From Clostridia bacterium (GTDB lineage: Bacteria > Bacillota > Clostridia > UBA1212 > UBA1255), in the NCBI GenBank assembly GCA_017620915.1, contig JAFZSK010000015.1, forward strand, positions 1 through 41,711: a stretch of DNA of 41,711 nt, given 5' to 3'. A program made the position numbers and the translations under genes. Under the pieces are notes generated by a model. The model saw nothing but the letters and a program-made list of their open reading frames with translations, did not search any database and was not told the DNA's origin. This document shows positions 16,483 through 24,377 of the stretch, one piece after another; the stretch's first letter is position 1; each line of letters opens with the position of its first letter.

Positions 16483-17163
16483 TGCCTATTACCCTCCGGG
16501 TCTTTGTCGGCTTTCTGTATTATTATATCCCCGTTTTCGTTCATTTTCGACCTTTTTTTATTGTCTTCAGCTTTCATATTGAATAAAACGATCGAAAACA
16601 GGACCAGCGCGATCCCGAGGACTCTGACCGCAGTCATTCGTTCCGTGAAGGCCAAGGCTCCGATCACCGTGGCGACGACGACTTCTACCGATGCGATCAC
16701 CGGCACTTTACCGGCCTGCGAGATCTTTGAAAGGCCGCTGAAATAAAAGCCGTACGCCAGTGCGGTGGCAATAAGTCCGAACAGGAGCCCGAGCGGAACG
16801 ATCGACGCGGCGCTGAAATTGCCGCCGGTCGCGGTGAGCACGCAGCCCGCAACATTGACCGGAACCTACGGACATGCCGTTCATACTTACGGACATGCTG
16901 TACAGAATATTGAACGTGCCCTGACAAACTATGCCCAGCAGCATGCACGAGAGCAGCGTCCTCCGGCCGATCCGGAATGCCCTAAAACCGTCAAATATCA
17001 GCGTCATGACGGCCAGCAGCAGCGCCCCGAAAAACAGCCTGAGAAAGCTCGTGTACGACGCCGAGGAGCCCTCTCCCTCCATCAGCTTTACGAACAGTCC
17101 GATCGTGCCCCAGAGGCAGCCGGTGATAAATATTTTGATTATACTTTTAAGTTCGATACTCAT
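16479..17163 (-). pseudogene. EamA/DMT-family transporter broken by internal deletion
   Basis: Two adjoining frames encode the ends of one EamA transporter. The 5' part (17163 to about 16860) has four membrane segments ending in the NILYSMSVSMNGMSV region. The 3' part (about 16855-16479) has the last four, with GLIATALAYGFYFSGLSKIS and EVVVATVIGALAFTER. Coding identity switches frame at about 16855-16865, where a family member would have roughly 40-70 more residues. A deletion that also shifts the frame explains this better than a sequencing error. EamA proteins export metabolites or drugs; this one should be non-functional. Confidence 0.75.
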
Positions 17164-17170
17164 GTACTAG

Positions 17171-17638
17171 TTATCTGTATTTTTCCAGCCGGTACAGGCC
17201 TTCTTCATCCGGGACGGTGACGTTGTCCTTATAGTCGTATCCCAGCTTTTTGTAAAACTCCAATCCGGTAATAGAAGCAGGGATCTCGATCCGCTTCGCT
17301 CTCAGGGCATACTCGTCTTTTTCCAGCGTTTCGACGATCCGCCGCCCTATTCCGCGCCCCTGATATTCGGGAAGGACAAAGATCGTAAACAGACTGCTCT
17401 CATCCGTTTTGTCCCAATACGGCCCGATGGCGCCGCATCCTAATATGACGTTGTTTTCTTCCGCAACGTAAAAATGCGTCCGGCGCGCGCGTTCGAGGAT
17501 ATCCTCAGGCTGCATGCGGCGGGTCAGTTCCAGCATCATTTCCGCCGGATAATCCTTTGTGTTTGAGATCATGAGCGTCCTGATGATCAGGTCGGACACT
17601 TCTTTTGCGTCTGTTTCAGCGAACTTTCTTATAAGCAT
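17171..17638 (-). CDS. GNAT acetyltransferase
   Basis: The 155-residue product is a complete GNAT domain with the motif-A region LPEYQGRGIGRRIVETLEKD (~94-113) and the C-terminal PASITGLEFYKKLGYDYKD. Function is acetyl transfer to an unknown acceptor. The ATG at 17638 is chosen because GGAGGA lies 4 nt before it; the in-frame GTG at 17650 falls next to that ribosome site and is unlikely to be used. It follows the Fic gene by 35 nt and precedes the broken transporter by 7 nt. Confidence 0.88.
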   Translation of the reverse strand: MLIRKFAETDAKEVSDLIIRTLMISNTKDYPAEMMLELTRRMQPEDILERARRTHFYVAEENNVILGCGAIGPYWDKTDESSLFTIFVLPEYQGRGIGRRIVETLEKDEYALRAKRIEIPASITGLEFYKKLGYDYKDNVTVPDEEGLYRLEKYR

Positions 17639-17673
17639 ATGTTCCTCCACATTTTCTTTAAACGGCCCCGATC

Positions 17674-18726
17674 CTATTCGTTTCGGATGTAGCGGGAGCC
17701 TCTCGACGCACCGATCCTTTTGATCTGACCTCCCTTAACCATCTTCGCGAGGACGGCCTCCACAGTCGTAGGACTGATATCCGGGTGAATAGAACAAATC
17801 TCTGCTTTAGATATGGGGACAATGCTGCCGAGTACAGTTGCTTCGATCCGCGCGGATTTGGTGACGCGTTTTCCGTGTACGACGGCAAACCGCCGGTCAA
17901 GTTCCTTATAGCACATATACAGCATTGACAGGAAGTTCTGCATAAACGGGAAATAGTCGTTGGTATTCGTATCCCACCCTGTTGACGAACGCTTAAGCGC
18001 GTCATAATACAGATCCTTATATTTGTTGATCAGCTCCTCAAAAGAGATATACTTTCCGGCATCGAACCCGTTCTTATACAGCAGCAATAGAGAAAGCAGC
18101 CTCGACATTCTTCCGTTTCCGTCTCTGAAAGGATGGATGCACAGGAAATCGAGAATCACACACGGGATCAGGAGCAACTGATTGATATTTGAATTCGAGC
18201 AGGCGTCAAGATATGCAAGCTCTAACTGCTCCATTGCCGCCGCAGTCTCATCGGCAGGAACGGGACGGAATCTTACTTTCCTGTTGCCGGACGAGTCTAC
18301 CTCGACAATAATGTTGTCCGCCTGTTTGAATCTGCCGGCGTCGGCGTCTCCGGACGGCGTCATCATAGTCTCGTGAAGAAAAAGGATATCCCGCACATTG
18401 AAACCAATATGCTCATATCCGGTATGGATCATATTCAGCGCGTCACGGTAACCGGCGATCTCCGCTTCATTTTGATTCAAAGGAGCGCTGCTGTTGTTTA
18501 CGATAGCCGCGATTCGCTGATCGCTCGTTACGATACCCTCGATGGCGTTGGAACTTTTGACCGACTGCACTTTCGCAACCGATTCCAGTTCCGTAAAAGT
18601 TGAATTGAACTGCGCTTTCCTGATACCTGCGGCCGTTTGCAGAGAATAGATCCCGCTCGTTATTTCTACAAGATTTGCCGGGATCAGTCCATTATCAAGA
18701 AAACTGTAATCGAACTTTCTCATCAT
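17674..18726 (-). CDS. Fic-family AMPylation protein with C-terminal winged helix
   Basis: Fic proteins transfer AMP from ATP to hydroxyl side chains of target proteins. The 350-residue protein has the full active-site loop HPFRDGNGR at 198-206 (His198 catalytic) and an N-terminal autoinhibitory helix motif SNAIEG at 59-64 with Glu63, the class II arrangement. Residues ~285-350 look like a winged helix-turn-helix (ISPTTVEAVLAKMVKGGQIKRIG). The ATG at 18726 follows AAAGGAG by 5 nt. Two palindromes cover and flank the promoter, so the C-terminal domain may repress its own gene. This is a self-regulating Fic by inference from the sequence; its protein target is unknown. Confidence 0.88.
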   Translation of the reverse strand: MMRKFDYSFLDNGLIPANLVEITSGIYSLQTAAGIRKAQFNSTFTELESVAKVQSVKSSNAIEGIVTSDQRIAAIVNNSSAPLNQNEAEIAGYRDALNMIHTGYEHIGFNVRDILFLHETMMTPSGDADAGRFKQADNIIVEVDSSGNRKVRFRPVPADETAAAMEQLELAYLDACSNSNINQLLLIPCVILDFLCIHPFRDGNGRMSRLLSLLLLYKNGFDAGKYISFEELINKYKDLYYDALKRSSTGWDTNTNDYFPFMQNFLSMLYMCYKELDRRFAVVHGKRVTKSARIEATVLGSIVPISKAEICSIHPDISPTTVEAVLAKMVKGGQIKRIGASRGSRYIRNE

Positions 18727-18736
18727 TGCATCTCCT

Positions 18737-18776
18737 TTCTGCATATAATTATACCATTTTATATGCAGAAAATCAA
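18737..18776 (-). promoter_or_regulatory. fic promoter with overlapping palindromic operator
   Basis: On the minus strand TTGATT (18771-18776) and TATAAT (18748-18753) are 17 nt apart. A perfect 12-bp inverted repeat, TTCTGCATATAA (18737-18748) and TTATATGCAGAA (18759-18770), covers the spacer and the -10, so a protein bound to it would block RNA polymerase. Confidence 0.7.
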
Positions 18777-18789
18777 GAGGTTGAAGGGA

Positions 18790-18826
18790 TTATCTGCATA
18801 TTTTCATGGATAGTATATGCAGATAA
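18790..18826. promoter_or_regulatory. Second palindrome upstream of fic
   Basis: A second perfect 12-bp inverted repeat, TTATCTGCATAT (18790-18801) and ATATGCAGATAA (18815-18826), shares the core TCTGCATAT with the operator over the promoter. The centres of the two palindromes are about 55 bp apart, roughly five helical turns, which would suit cooperative binding or looping. Confidence 0.6.
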
Positions 18827-18890
18827 GGATCTTTGAAAACGTTTACGATACTCTGAGTCGGAGAACTCGAAAGCGGATATAAAAGACCGA

Positions 18891-20093
18891 TCAGCCTTTT
18901 TTAGACCGCGCCGGCTTCCTGAACATGAATTTTCGCGCTATGCCTATACCTATTTTGTACGGCAGCGGACGGAGCGCCTTGTCCGCCTCCTTAAGCTTTT
19001 CTCTGATGGGTATATTCTGCGGACAATGCTGCTCGCATTTTCCGCATCCGACGCACTGCGCCGCAAAGGCCGGTTCCTTCGTAAGACCAACAGTCTGAAT
19101 GAACTGAGATCTGCCCTGACCCTTTGATTCGATATACATCGCATTGTAGCATCGGAAGATGCCCGGTATATCCACTCCCTTTGGGCAGGGCATGCAGTAC
19201 CTGCAGCCGGTGCATCCGATCTTTTCCTTCTCGCGGATGGCGGTTTTGACCTTGTCAAGAACGGCAAAATCAGCTTCGGTCATTTCTCCTGTTTCCGCTT
19301 CCGACGCGATCCTGCAATTCTCCCCGACCATTTCCAGAGAGTTCATGCCCGAGAGGACTACGGTGACTTCTTTCTGGTCGTACAGCCAGCGGAACGCCCA
19401 CTCTGCCGGAGTCCATCCTCTGCCGCTGTCCTTCATAGCCTTTTTGGCTTTATCCGGCAGCATATTCACAAGTTTTCCGCCGCGAAGCGGTTCCATAATG
19501 ATGACCGGGATCCCCTTTTCCGCCGCGGCTCTCAGCCCTGCCGCACCCGCCTGAGACACGTCGTCCAGATAGTTGTACTGGATCTGGCAAAAATCCCAGT
19601 CGTAGTCGTCAAGTATCTTCAGGAAGTTGTCCGTGTTGCCGTGATAGGAGAAGCCGATGTTCCTTATTGCGCCCGACTTTTTCTTCTCCCCGATCCAGTC
19701 CAGGATCCCGACTGCCTTGAGTTTTTCCCACATTGCGACGTCGGTCAGATGGTGCATCAGGTAATAGTCAACGTGATCGGTGCGCAGCCTTGAGAGTTCT
19801 TCGCCAAAGTATCTGTCAATCGACGCGCGGCTCCTGATCAGATACTGAGGAAGTTTGGTGGCAATGTTGATCTTGCCGCGCATATTGTTCCTCTCGAAGA
19901 TCTCGCCTATCGCGGCCTCGCTTCCGGGATATATGTAGGCCGTGTCGAAATAGTTCACGCCCGCCTCAAATGCCGAGAGGATCTCCTTTTCCGCCTTTTC
20001 GAGATCGATCGATGCGCCTTTTTTGGCAAATCTCATGCAGCCGTAGCCCAGCACCGACAATTCCCTGCCGTATTTGTCTTTTCGGTATTTCAT
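18891..20093 (-). CDS. Aldo/keto reductase with C-terminal 4Fe-4S ferredoxin domain
   Basis: Residues 1-~280 are an aldo/keto reductase TIM barrel with the tetrad Asp50, Tyr55, Lys80 and His114 (FDTAYIYPGS, TKLP, YLMHH). The tail carries two cysteine clusters, CTGCRYCMPCPKG near 293-305 and CVGCGKCEQHCPQ near 343-355, which should bind two [4Fe-4S] clusters. This 400-residue form is common in anaerobic Clostridia and reduces unknown carbonyl substrates with NAD(P)H or ferredoxin-derived electrons. A basic C-terminus follows. Confidence 0.92.
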   Translation of the reverse strand: MKYRKDKYGRELSVLGYGCMRFAKKGASIDLEKAEKEILSAFEAGVNYFDTAYIYPGSEAAIGEIFERNNMRGKINIATKLPQYLIRSRASIDRYFGEELSRLRTDHVDYYLMHHLTDVAMWEKLKAVGILDWIGEKKKSGAIRNIGFSYHGNTDNFLKILDDYDWDFCQIQYNYLDDVSQAGAAGLRAAAEKGIPVIIMEPLRGGKLVNMLPDKAKKAMKDSGRGWTPAEWAFRWLYDQKEVTVVLSGMNSLEMVGENCRIASEAETGEMTEADFAVLDKVKTAIREKEKIGCTGCRYCMPCPKGVDIPGIFRCYNAMYIESKGQGRSQFIQTVGLTKEPAFAAQCVGCGKCEQHCPQNIPIREKLKEADKALRPLPYKIGIGIARKFMFRKPARSKKG

Positions 20094-20177
20094 ATTATCC
20101 CTTCTTTTTGCAGCGATAAGGCAACGGTGAGTCGTTTCGGCGAGATTGCCTGCTTCAATTAATATCCGTCCCCGGTT

Positions 20178-21101
20178 TTACAACCACTTCTTTTTCTTGA
20201 AGAGCAACAGACAGAAGACTATGATCCCCACCGCCGCGAGAGTCACCAGAGGGTACCCGATGCGCCATCCGAGTTCAGGCATATACTTGAAGTTCATCCC
20301 GTACCATCCTGTGAGGAGCGTCAGAGGCATGAATATCGTAGTGATCACTGTGAGCAGCGTCATTATCCGGTTCTGGCTGACCTCGATCTGAGTGTTGTAG
20401 AGGTCTCGCATCTGCATGGTGTAATCACGGATAGAGACTGCCATTTCGTGCCGCCTCGACATGAGGTTCATGAATAGGTGTATGTAACGCAGGTTTTCCT
20501 CGCTGAAGAACCCGTTTTCGTTTTCTTCAAGTTCCTGTGTCATGTCGATGATCTGCTCGTAGTGTACCAGCAGCTTACGGATATCGCTTCGTATTTCGTT
20601 GACACGGGACGGAACCGTCTTCATCTGAGATGACAGGATCTTATCCTCGATACGGTTCAGTTCGTTCTCATAACGCTCCATGATCGCCAGATCCCGGTCA
20701 ACTATCTGCTCAAGGAAATCGTACAGAAACCGTTCGAGACTCGGCAATCTCCAACGCTTCGTTCTGCGTATTGCGTCGATCATTTGTTCTGCCTTGCCGG
20801 TATCGTCAATAAACACGACTCCCTTTTCGTCCAGCGCGAAGGCAAAACGGAAATCTTTCTCCTGAAGGTTGTCACGGTCCGGGAGCAGAAAAGTTCCTGT
20901 GAGCGAGTCGTAGTTAACCTCGGCCTTTGTGTTGTGGATGTTCCCGGCTTCAGGCTCCAGTTCGATCCCCATATCGAAACGGTCGCGCTCGCTCAGCCAC
21001 TCCGGGGTCGTCAGGACCGCAACATAATTGCGACCATTCAGATCTTTCAGTTCATCGGCAGAACATGGACGGATAGTCTCTTCCAAAAGGTAATAGCTCA
21101 T
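20178..21101 (-). CDS. corA: CorA-family divalent metal transporter
   Basis: The 307-residue protein has a soluble N-terminal domain, a long helical stalk and two C-terminal membrane helices. The signature Gly-Met-Asn at 268-270 in GWYGMNFKYMPE is the ion-selectivity motif of CorA Mg2+/Co2+ channels. GGAG lies 6 nt before the ATG. The gene is monocistronic or at the end of the run behind the small kinase-like gene. Confidence 0.92.
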   Translation of the reverse strand: MSYYLLEETIRPCSADELKDLNGRNYVAVLTTPEWLSERDRFDMGIELEPEAGNIHNTKAEVNYDSLTGTFLLPDRDNLQEKDFRFAFALDEKGVVFIDDTGKAEQMIDAIRRTKRWRLPSLERFLYDFLEQIVDRDLAIMERYENELNRIEDKILSSQMKTVPSRVNEIRSDIRKLLVHYEQIIDMTQELEENENGFFSEENLRYIHLFMNLMSRRHEMAVSIRDYTMQMRDLYNTQIEVSQNRIMTLLTVITTIFMPLTLLTGWYGMNFKYMPELGWRIGYPLVTLAAVGIIVFCLLLFKKKKWL

Positions 21102-21157
21102 TTTTTACTCCAATCAAATGTATTTTTCGTTTTGTGATTTTCAGCCGTTCGCGGGCA

Positions 21158-21799
21158 TCAGCCAACGCGATGCAAACCGAAGGCCTTTTCTGCCATTTCC
21201 AGTGTTTGCTCAATGCTTCGGCTTTCATTCCTGATTATCACATGAAATCCGGAGTGTAAATAGCGTTCATAGTTTTCCTGTGAATTGATCAGCATGAGCC
21301 CTTTCCGATAATTCTCCATCGCCCTCTCAGGATCAGGTTCATCCATGATCAGCTGATACAGAAACTGTTTTTCACGGTCTGGCCTTTCAAAAAAACGCCG
21401 CACAGAGATTTGTGGATCCGCCAGCATGACCAGCACATGATCTGCCGGAGTAATACTTTTCAGCATCACTATCGATATATTTGTATCAACAAATATCGGT
21501 CTGCCCTGGTCCTTAAGGCCATCCAGAATCTTGAGTTCCAGTATCTCGCACTCGCGAGACACGCCGTCCATCCATGCCTTGTATTCCTCTGGGGTCCTTC
21601 TGATGAAGTCATGCCAGTCCTCCAGATCACGGGTATACGTCAGAAAAGGAAACTCTGTACTTTCAAGCTCTGGCAGCAGCTGGTCATGATAGTTTTCTTC
21701 ACACAGTATACCGTTATATTTCTCCGCAAGCAATTTTACCACGGTTGATTTGCCTGCATAGGCCGTACCGGTAATAAAATACGCATTGTCAAATCTCAT
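21158..21799 (-). CDS. P-loop NTPase/kinase-like protein
   Basis: The 213-residue product starts with a Walker A GTAYAGKST (residues 11-19, Lys17) and has a conserved-looking ...IFVDTNI... segment that may serve as Walker B, plus an ADPQISVRRFFERPDREKQFL segment reminiscent of the lid region of nucleoside or shikimate kinases. It is soluble. It may be a small-molecule kinase; no substrate can be assigned. The GGAG ribosome site overlaps the stop of the preceding rRNA methyltransferase, 3 nt away. Confidence 0.72.
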   Translation of the reverse strand: MRFDNAYFITGTAYAGKSTVVKLLAEKYNGILCEENYHDQLLPELESTEFPFLTYTRDLEDWHDFIRRTPEEYKAWMDGVSRECEILELKILDGLKDQGRPIFVDTNISIVMLKSITPADHVLVMLADPQISVRRFFERPDREKQFLYQLIMDEPDPERAMENYRKGLMLINSQENYERYLHSGFHVIIRNESRSIEQTLEMAEKAFGLHRVG

Positions 21800-21802
21800 G
21801 TC

Positions 21803-23107
21803 TTACTCCACATTCTTCGGCTCATACGGCACTGAAATGAAGTCCTTCTTTTGGCGGTACAAGCTGCATACCGTCTCCACATGATCAGTGAATCCGAACA
21901 TATCGAAGCCCCGCGCGCGGCGGACAACGTAACCGCCCTCCCGCAGCACTGCGAGGTCGCGTACCAACGTTGACGGCTCGCAGGAGACGTAAACCACCCG
22001 GCGGGGAGCGGCGGCAATCAGCGAGTTCAGGAAATCCGTTGTGCACCCGGAACGCGGCGGATCGGTGATGACCACGTCCGGAAGCGAGGAGATGCCGGAT
22101 CCGGCAATATTGTCCGAACCGGTTCGCGTTCTGTCCCCGCGCAGGCTCTCACGCAGCAGGTGATCGCCGGCATCGCCGCGGAAAAAGCGTATATTGTCAA
22201 CGCCGTTCAAGTTGGCACCCGCTATAGCGTCGCGCACCGCGGCCGGATTCAGTTCGACCCCCTGCACCGCACGGCAGGCGGAAGCGGCGCAGATACCGAT
22301 CGTTCCGGTACCGCAATACGCGTCCAGGAGCACGTCGTCTCCCGTCAGTTCCGCGGCCTCGATAGCGTATGAATAGAGCTTTTCCGCCATGCGCGGATTG
22401 ACCTGGAAAAACGAATCCGGTGAGATACGGAAGCGGCGCCCCAGCAGCCGTTCCTCGATATAGCCCGGGCCGAACAGCACCTGTTCTGAATCTCCGAAAA
22501 TGAACGTTGTCCGCTTCGGATTAACGTTGTGGACCAGCGTCGTCAGTTCCGGTATGCGGCGGCGCGCTTCGGCGGCAAAATTCCGTCGTCCGGGGAATTG
22601 CTTTTCGCCCGTGACCAGCACCGCCAGCAGTCCGCCGCCCGAAGCGGAAGATCGCACGATCAGATGGCGTATAAGGCCGGTGCCCCGGTCCTCGTCGTAA
22701 TATTCCAGATGAAAATCATCGATCAGCGCTTTCAGTTTTTGCGCGGTCTGCCAGGCGTCCTTATCGCATATCACGCAATCCGGGACCTCCACGATCCGGT
22801 GCGAATCCCGGGCGTACACGCCGCATACGCGCCGGCCGTTTCTCATACCGAACACCAGATGCACTTTGTGGCGGTATCCCGCGGGATCGTCCATGAAAAC
22901 GAAAGGTTCGACCTTACAAAAACCGGAAAGCGCCGATGCCAGTCTTTCCGCTTTGGCCGCGGTAAAACGCGCATACTGAGCGCTGCCTTCCGACAGCACG
23001 CAGCAGCCGCAGTTTTTCCCGCCGGCGCAGCGAAAGGACCCCGGCTCACGCCCGATAGCGGCCGTCTCTATTTTGCGATCATCAGCTTTTTCAGGATCCG
23101 GACGCAC
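21803..23107 (-). CDS. rlmD: 23S rRNA (uracil-C5)-methyltransferase, RlmD/RumA family
   Basis: The enzyme makes 5-methyluridine in 23S rRNA with S-adenosylmethionine. The 434-residue protein has an N-terminal cysteine cluster (CAGGKNCGCC) like the iron-sulfur site of the family, the SAM-binding LLDAYCGTGTIG, the substrate loop VVITDPPRSGC and the catalytic cysteine in VSCEPSTLVRDL. The GTG at 23107 is taken as the start because GGAGGA lies 9 nt upstream; the ATG at 23128 would overlap the peptidase T gene by 61 nt. The target (U747, U1939 or both) cannot be told from the sequence. Confidence 0.88.
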   Translation of the reverse strand: MRPDPEKADDRKIETAAIGREPGSFRCAGGKNCGCCVLSEGSAQYARFTAAKAERLASALSGFCKVEPFVFMDDPAGYRHKVHLVFGMRNGRRVCGVYARDSHRIVEVPDCVICDKDAWQTAQKLKALIDDFHLEYYDEDRGTGLIRHLIVRSSASGGGLLAVLVTGEKQFPGRRNFAAEARRRIPELTTLVHNVNPKRTTFIFGDSEQVLFGPGYIEERLLGRRFRISPDSFFQVNPRMAEKLYSYAIEAAELTGDDVLLDAYCGTGTIGICAASACRAVQGVELNPAAVRDAIAGANLNGVDNIRFFRGDAGDHLLRESLRGDRTRTGSDNIAGSGISSLPDVVITDPPRSGCTTDFLNSLIAAAPRRVVYVSCEPSTLVRDLAVLREGGYVVRRARGFDMFGFTDHVETVCSLYRQKKDFISVPYEPKNVE

Positions 23108-24279
23108 GTCGCCATATCCTCCACACATACGAATTCAAACCGGGAATGGTAGTTCTCGCCGCCGGTGCACAGATTCGGACACGGCAGCCCCATGTACGAG
23201 ATGCGCGCGCCGTCCGTACCGCCGCGGATGGGCACGCACACCGGCTCTACACCGCAGTCGCGCATTGCCGCCATTGCCTTCTCCACCACATACATTTTGT
23301 CCGCCAGCACATCCTTCATGTTATAGTACGAATCCTTTAGCGTGAGTTCCAGCGTGCCTTTGCCGTATTTGCGATTGAGCTTGCGCACCAGTTCTTTCAT
23401 CAGCCGCTTTTTGTCCTCAAACTTCTGTCGGTCGTGGTCGCGGATAATATATGAAAGCTCCGCCAGTTCCGTCTCACCCTTCATGCCGGTCAGGTGGAAG
23501 AAGCCCTGGTAGCCTTCGGTCTTTTCCGGCACCTGGCGTTTGGGCAGCAGGCTGTGGAGTTCGCAGGCGATGGCGGCGGCGTTGACCATCTTGTTTTTCG
23601 CGCTGCCGGGATGGATCGATATGCCGCGGACAACGATCTTCGCCGATGCCGCGTTGAAGTTCTCATACTCCAGCTCGCCCAGCCTGCCCCCGTCCGACGT
23701 GTACGCGTAGTCAACGCCGAACGCCTCCACGTCAAAATGATCCGCGCCTCTGCCGATCTCCTCGTCCGGCGTGAAGCACACCGCGATCTTACCGTGCTTT
23801 TCCCCGCTCCGGATCAGTTCATCCAGCGCAGTGATTATTTCCGCAACGCCCGCCTTGTCATCGCCGCCGAGCAGCGTGGTGCCGTCGGTCACGATCAGGT
23901 GCTTGCCCGCGAAATCTGCCAGATACGGGTAATCCGCAACTTTCATCAGAAGCGGCGCGTCGCCGTATTCGTTGAGGACAATGTCTCCCCCTTCGTACAG
24001 CAGTTCCCGAGGCTTGATGCCCGTGTCCGACACGGCATCCGAGGTATCCATATGGGCAATGAATCCCACCCGCGCCATCGGCTCGTCCGTATTCGCGGGG
24101 AGTTCGCCGTACACATACCCGTACCTGTCCAGCCGCGCCTTCAGACCCAATTCCTCCAGTTCGGCTTTCAGCACTTTCGCCAGCGCCAGCTGTTTTTTCG
24201 AACTGGGACAGGTGTCGCTGTTCTCGTCGGACATGGTGGGGTACGATACGTATTTCAAAAAGCGTTCGATCAGTTTCAT
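23068..24279 (-). CDS. pepT: Peptidase T (tripeptide aminopeptidase)
   Basis: PepT is a cytoplasmic two-zinc M20 peptidase that removes the N-terminal residue of tripeptides. The 403-residue protein has AHMDTSDAV, GGDDKAG, TPDEEIGRG and the late GENYHSRFE, with the zinc ligands and catalytic residues of the family in order, and normal length. The ATG at 24279 gives the standard N-terminus MKLIERFLKYVSYPT with a rather distant AAGGAA. The gene overlaps the 5' end of rlmD by 40 nt on the same strand. Confidence 0.93.
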   Translation of the reverse strand: MKLIERFLKYVSYPTMSDENSDTCPSSKKQLALAKVLKAELEELGLKARLDRYGYVYGELPANTDEPMARVGFIAHMDTSDAVSDTGIKPRELLYEGGDIVLNEYGDAPLLMKVADYPYLADFAGKHLIVTDGTTLLGGDDKAGVAEIITALDELIRSGEKHGKIAVCFTPDEEIGRGADHFDVEAFGVDYAYTSDGGRLGELEYENFNAASAKIVVRGISIHPGSAKNKMVNAAAIACELHSLLPKRQVPEKTEGYQGFFHLTGMKGETELAELSYIIRDHDRQKFEDKKRLMKELVRKLNRKYGKGTLELTLKDSYYNMKDVLADKMYVVEKAMAAMRDCGVEPVCVPIRGGTDGARISYMGLPCPNLCTGGENYHSRFEFVCVEDMATCVRILKKLMIAK

Positions 24280-24322
24280 ATCGGCGTTCGTTCCTTTCGC
24301 GTACACGAGAGACAATAAAGAA

Positions 24323-24357
24323 ATCCGGCAACGACACATCAATGACCGCTGCCGGAT
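24323..24357 (-). terminator. Weak hairpin behind the SPFH gene
   Basis: An 8-bp perfect stem (ATCCGGCA / TGCCGGAT) with a 19-nt loop lies just behind the stop of the SPFH gene and is followed on the minus strand by TTCTTTATT. It may be a poor intrinsic terminator between this gene and pepT. Confidence 0.35.
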
Positions 24358-24377
24358 GTCTAATCAGTCAATCATGA

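Noticed and set aside
16479-16841. MLTATGGNF... frame as a separate small membrane protein
   Set aside because: It is the second half of an EamA transporter in another frame; no ribosome site precedes that start.
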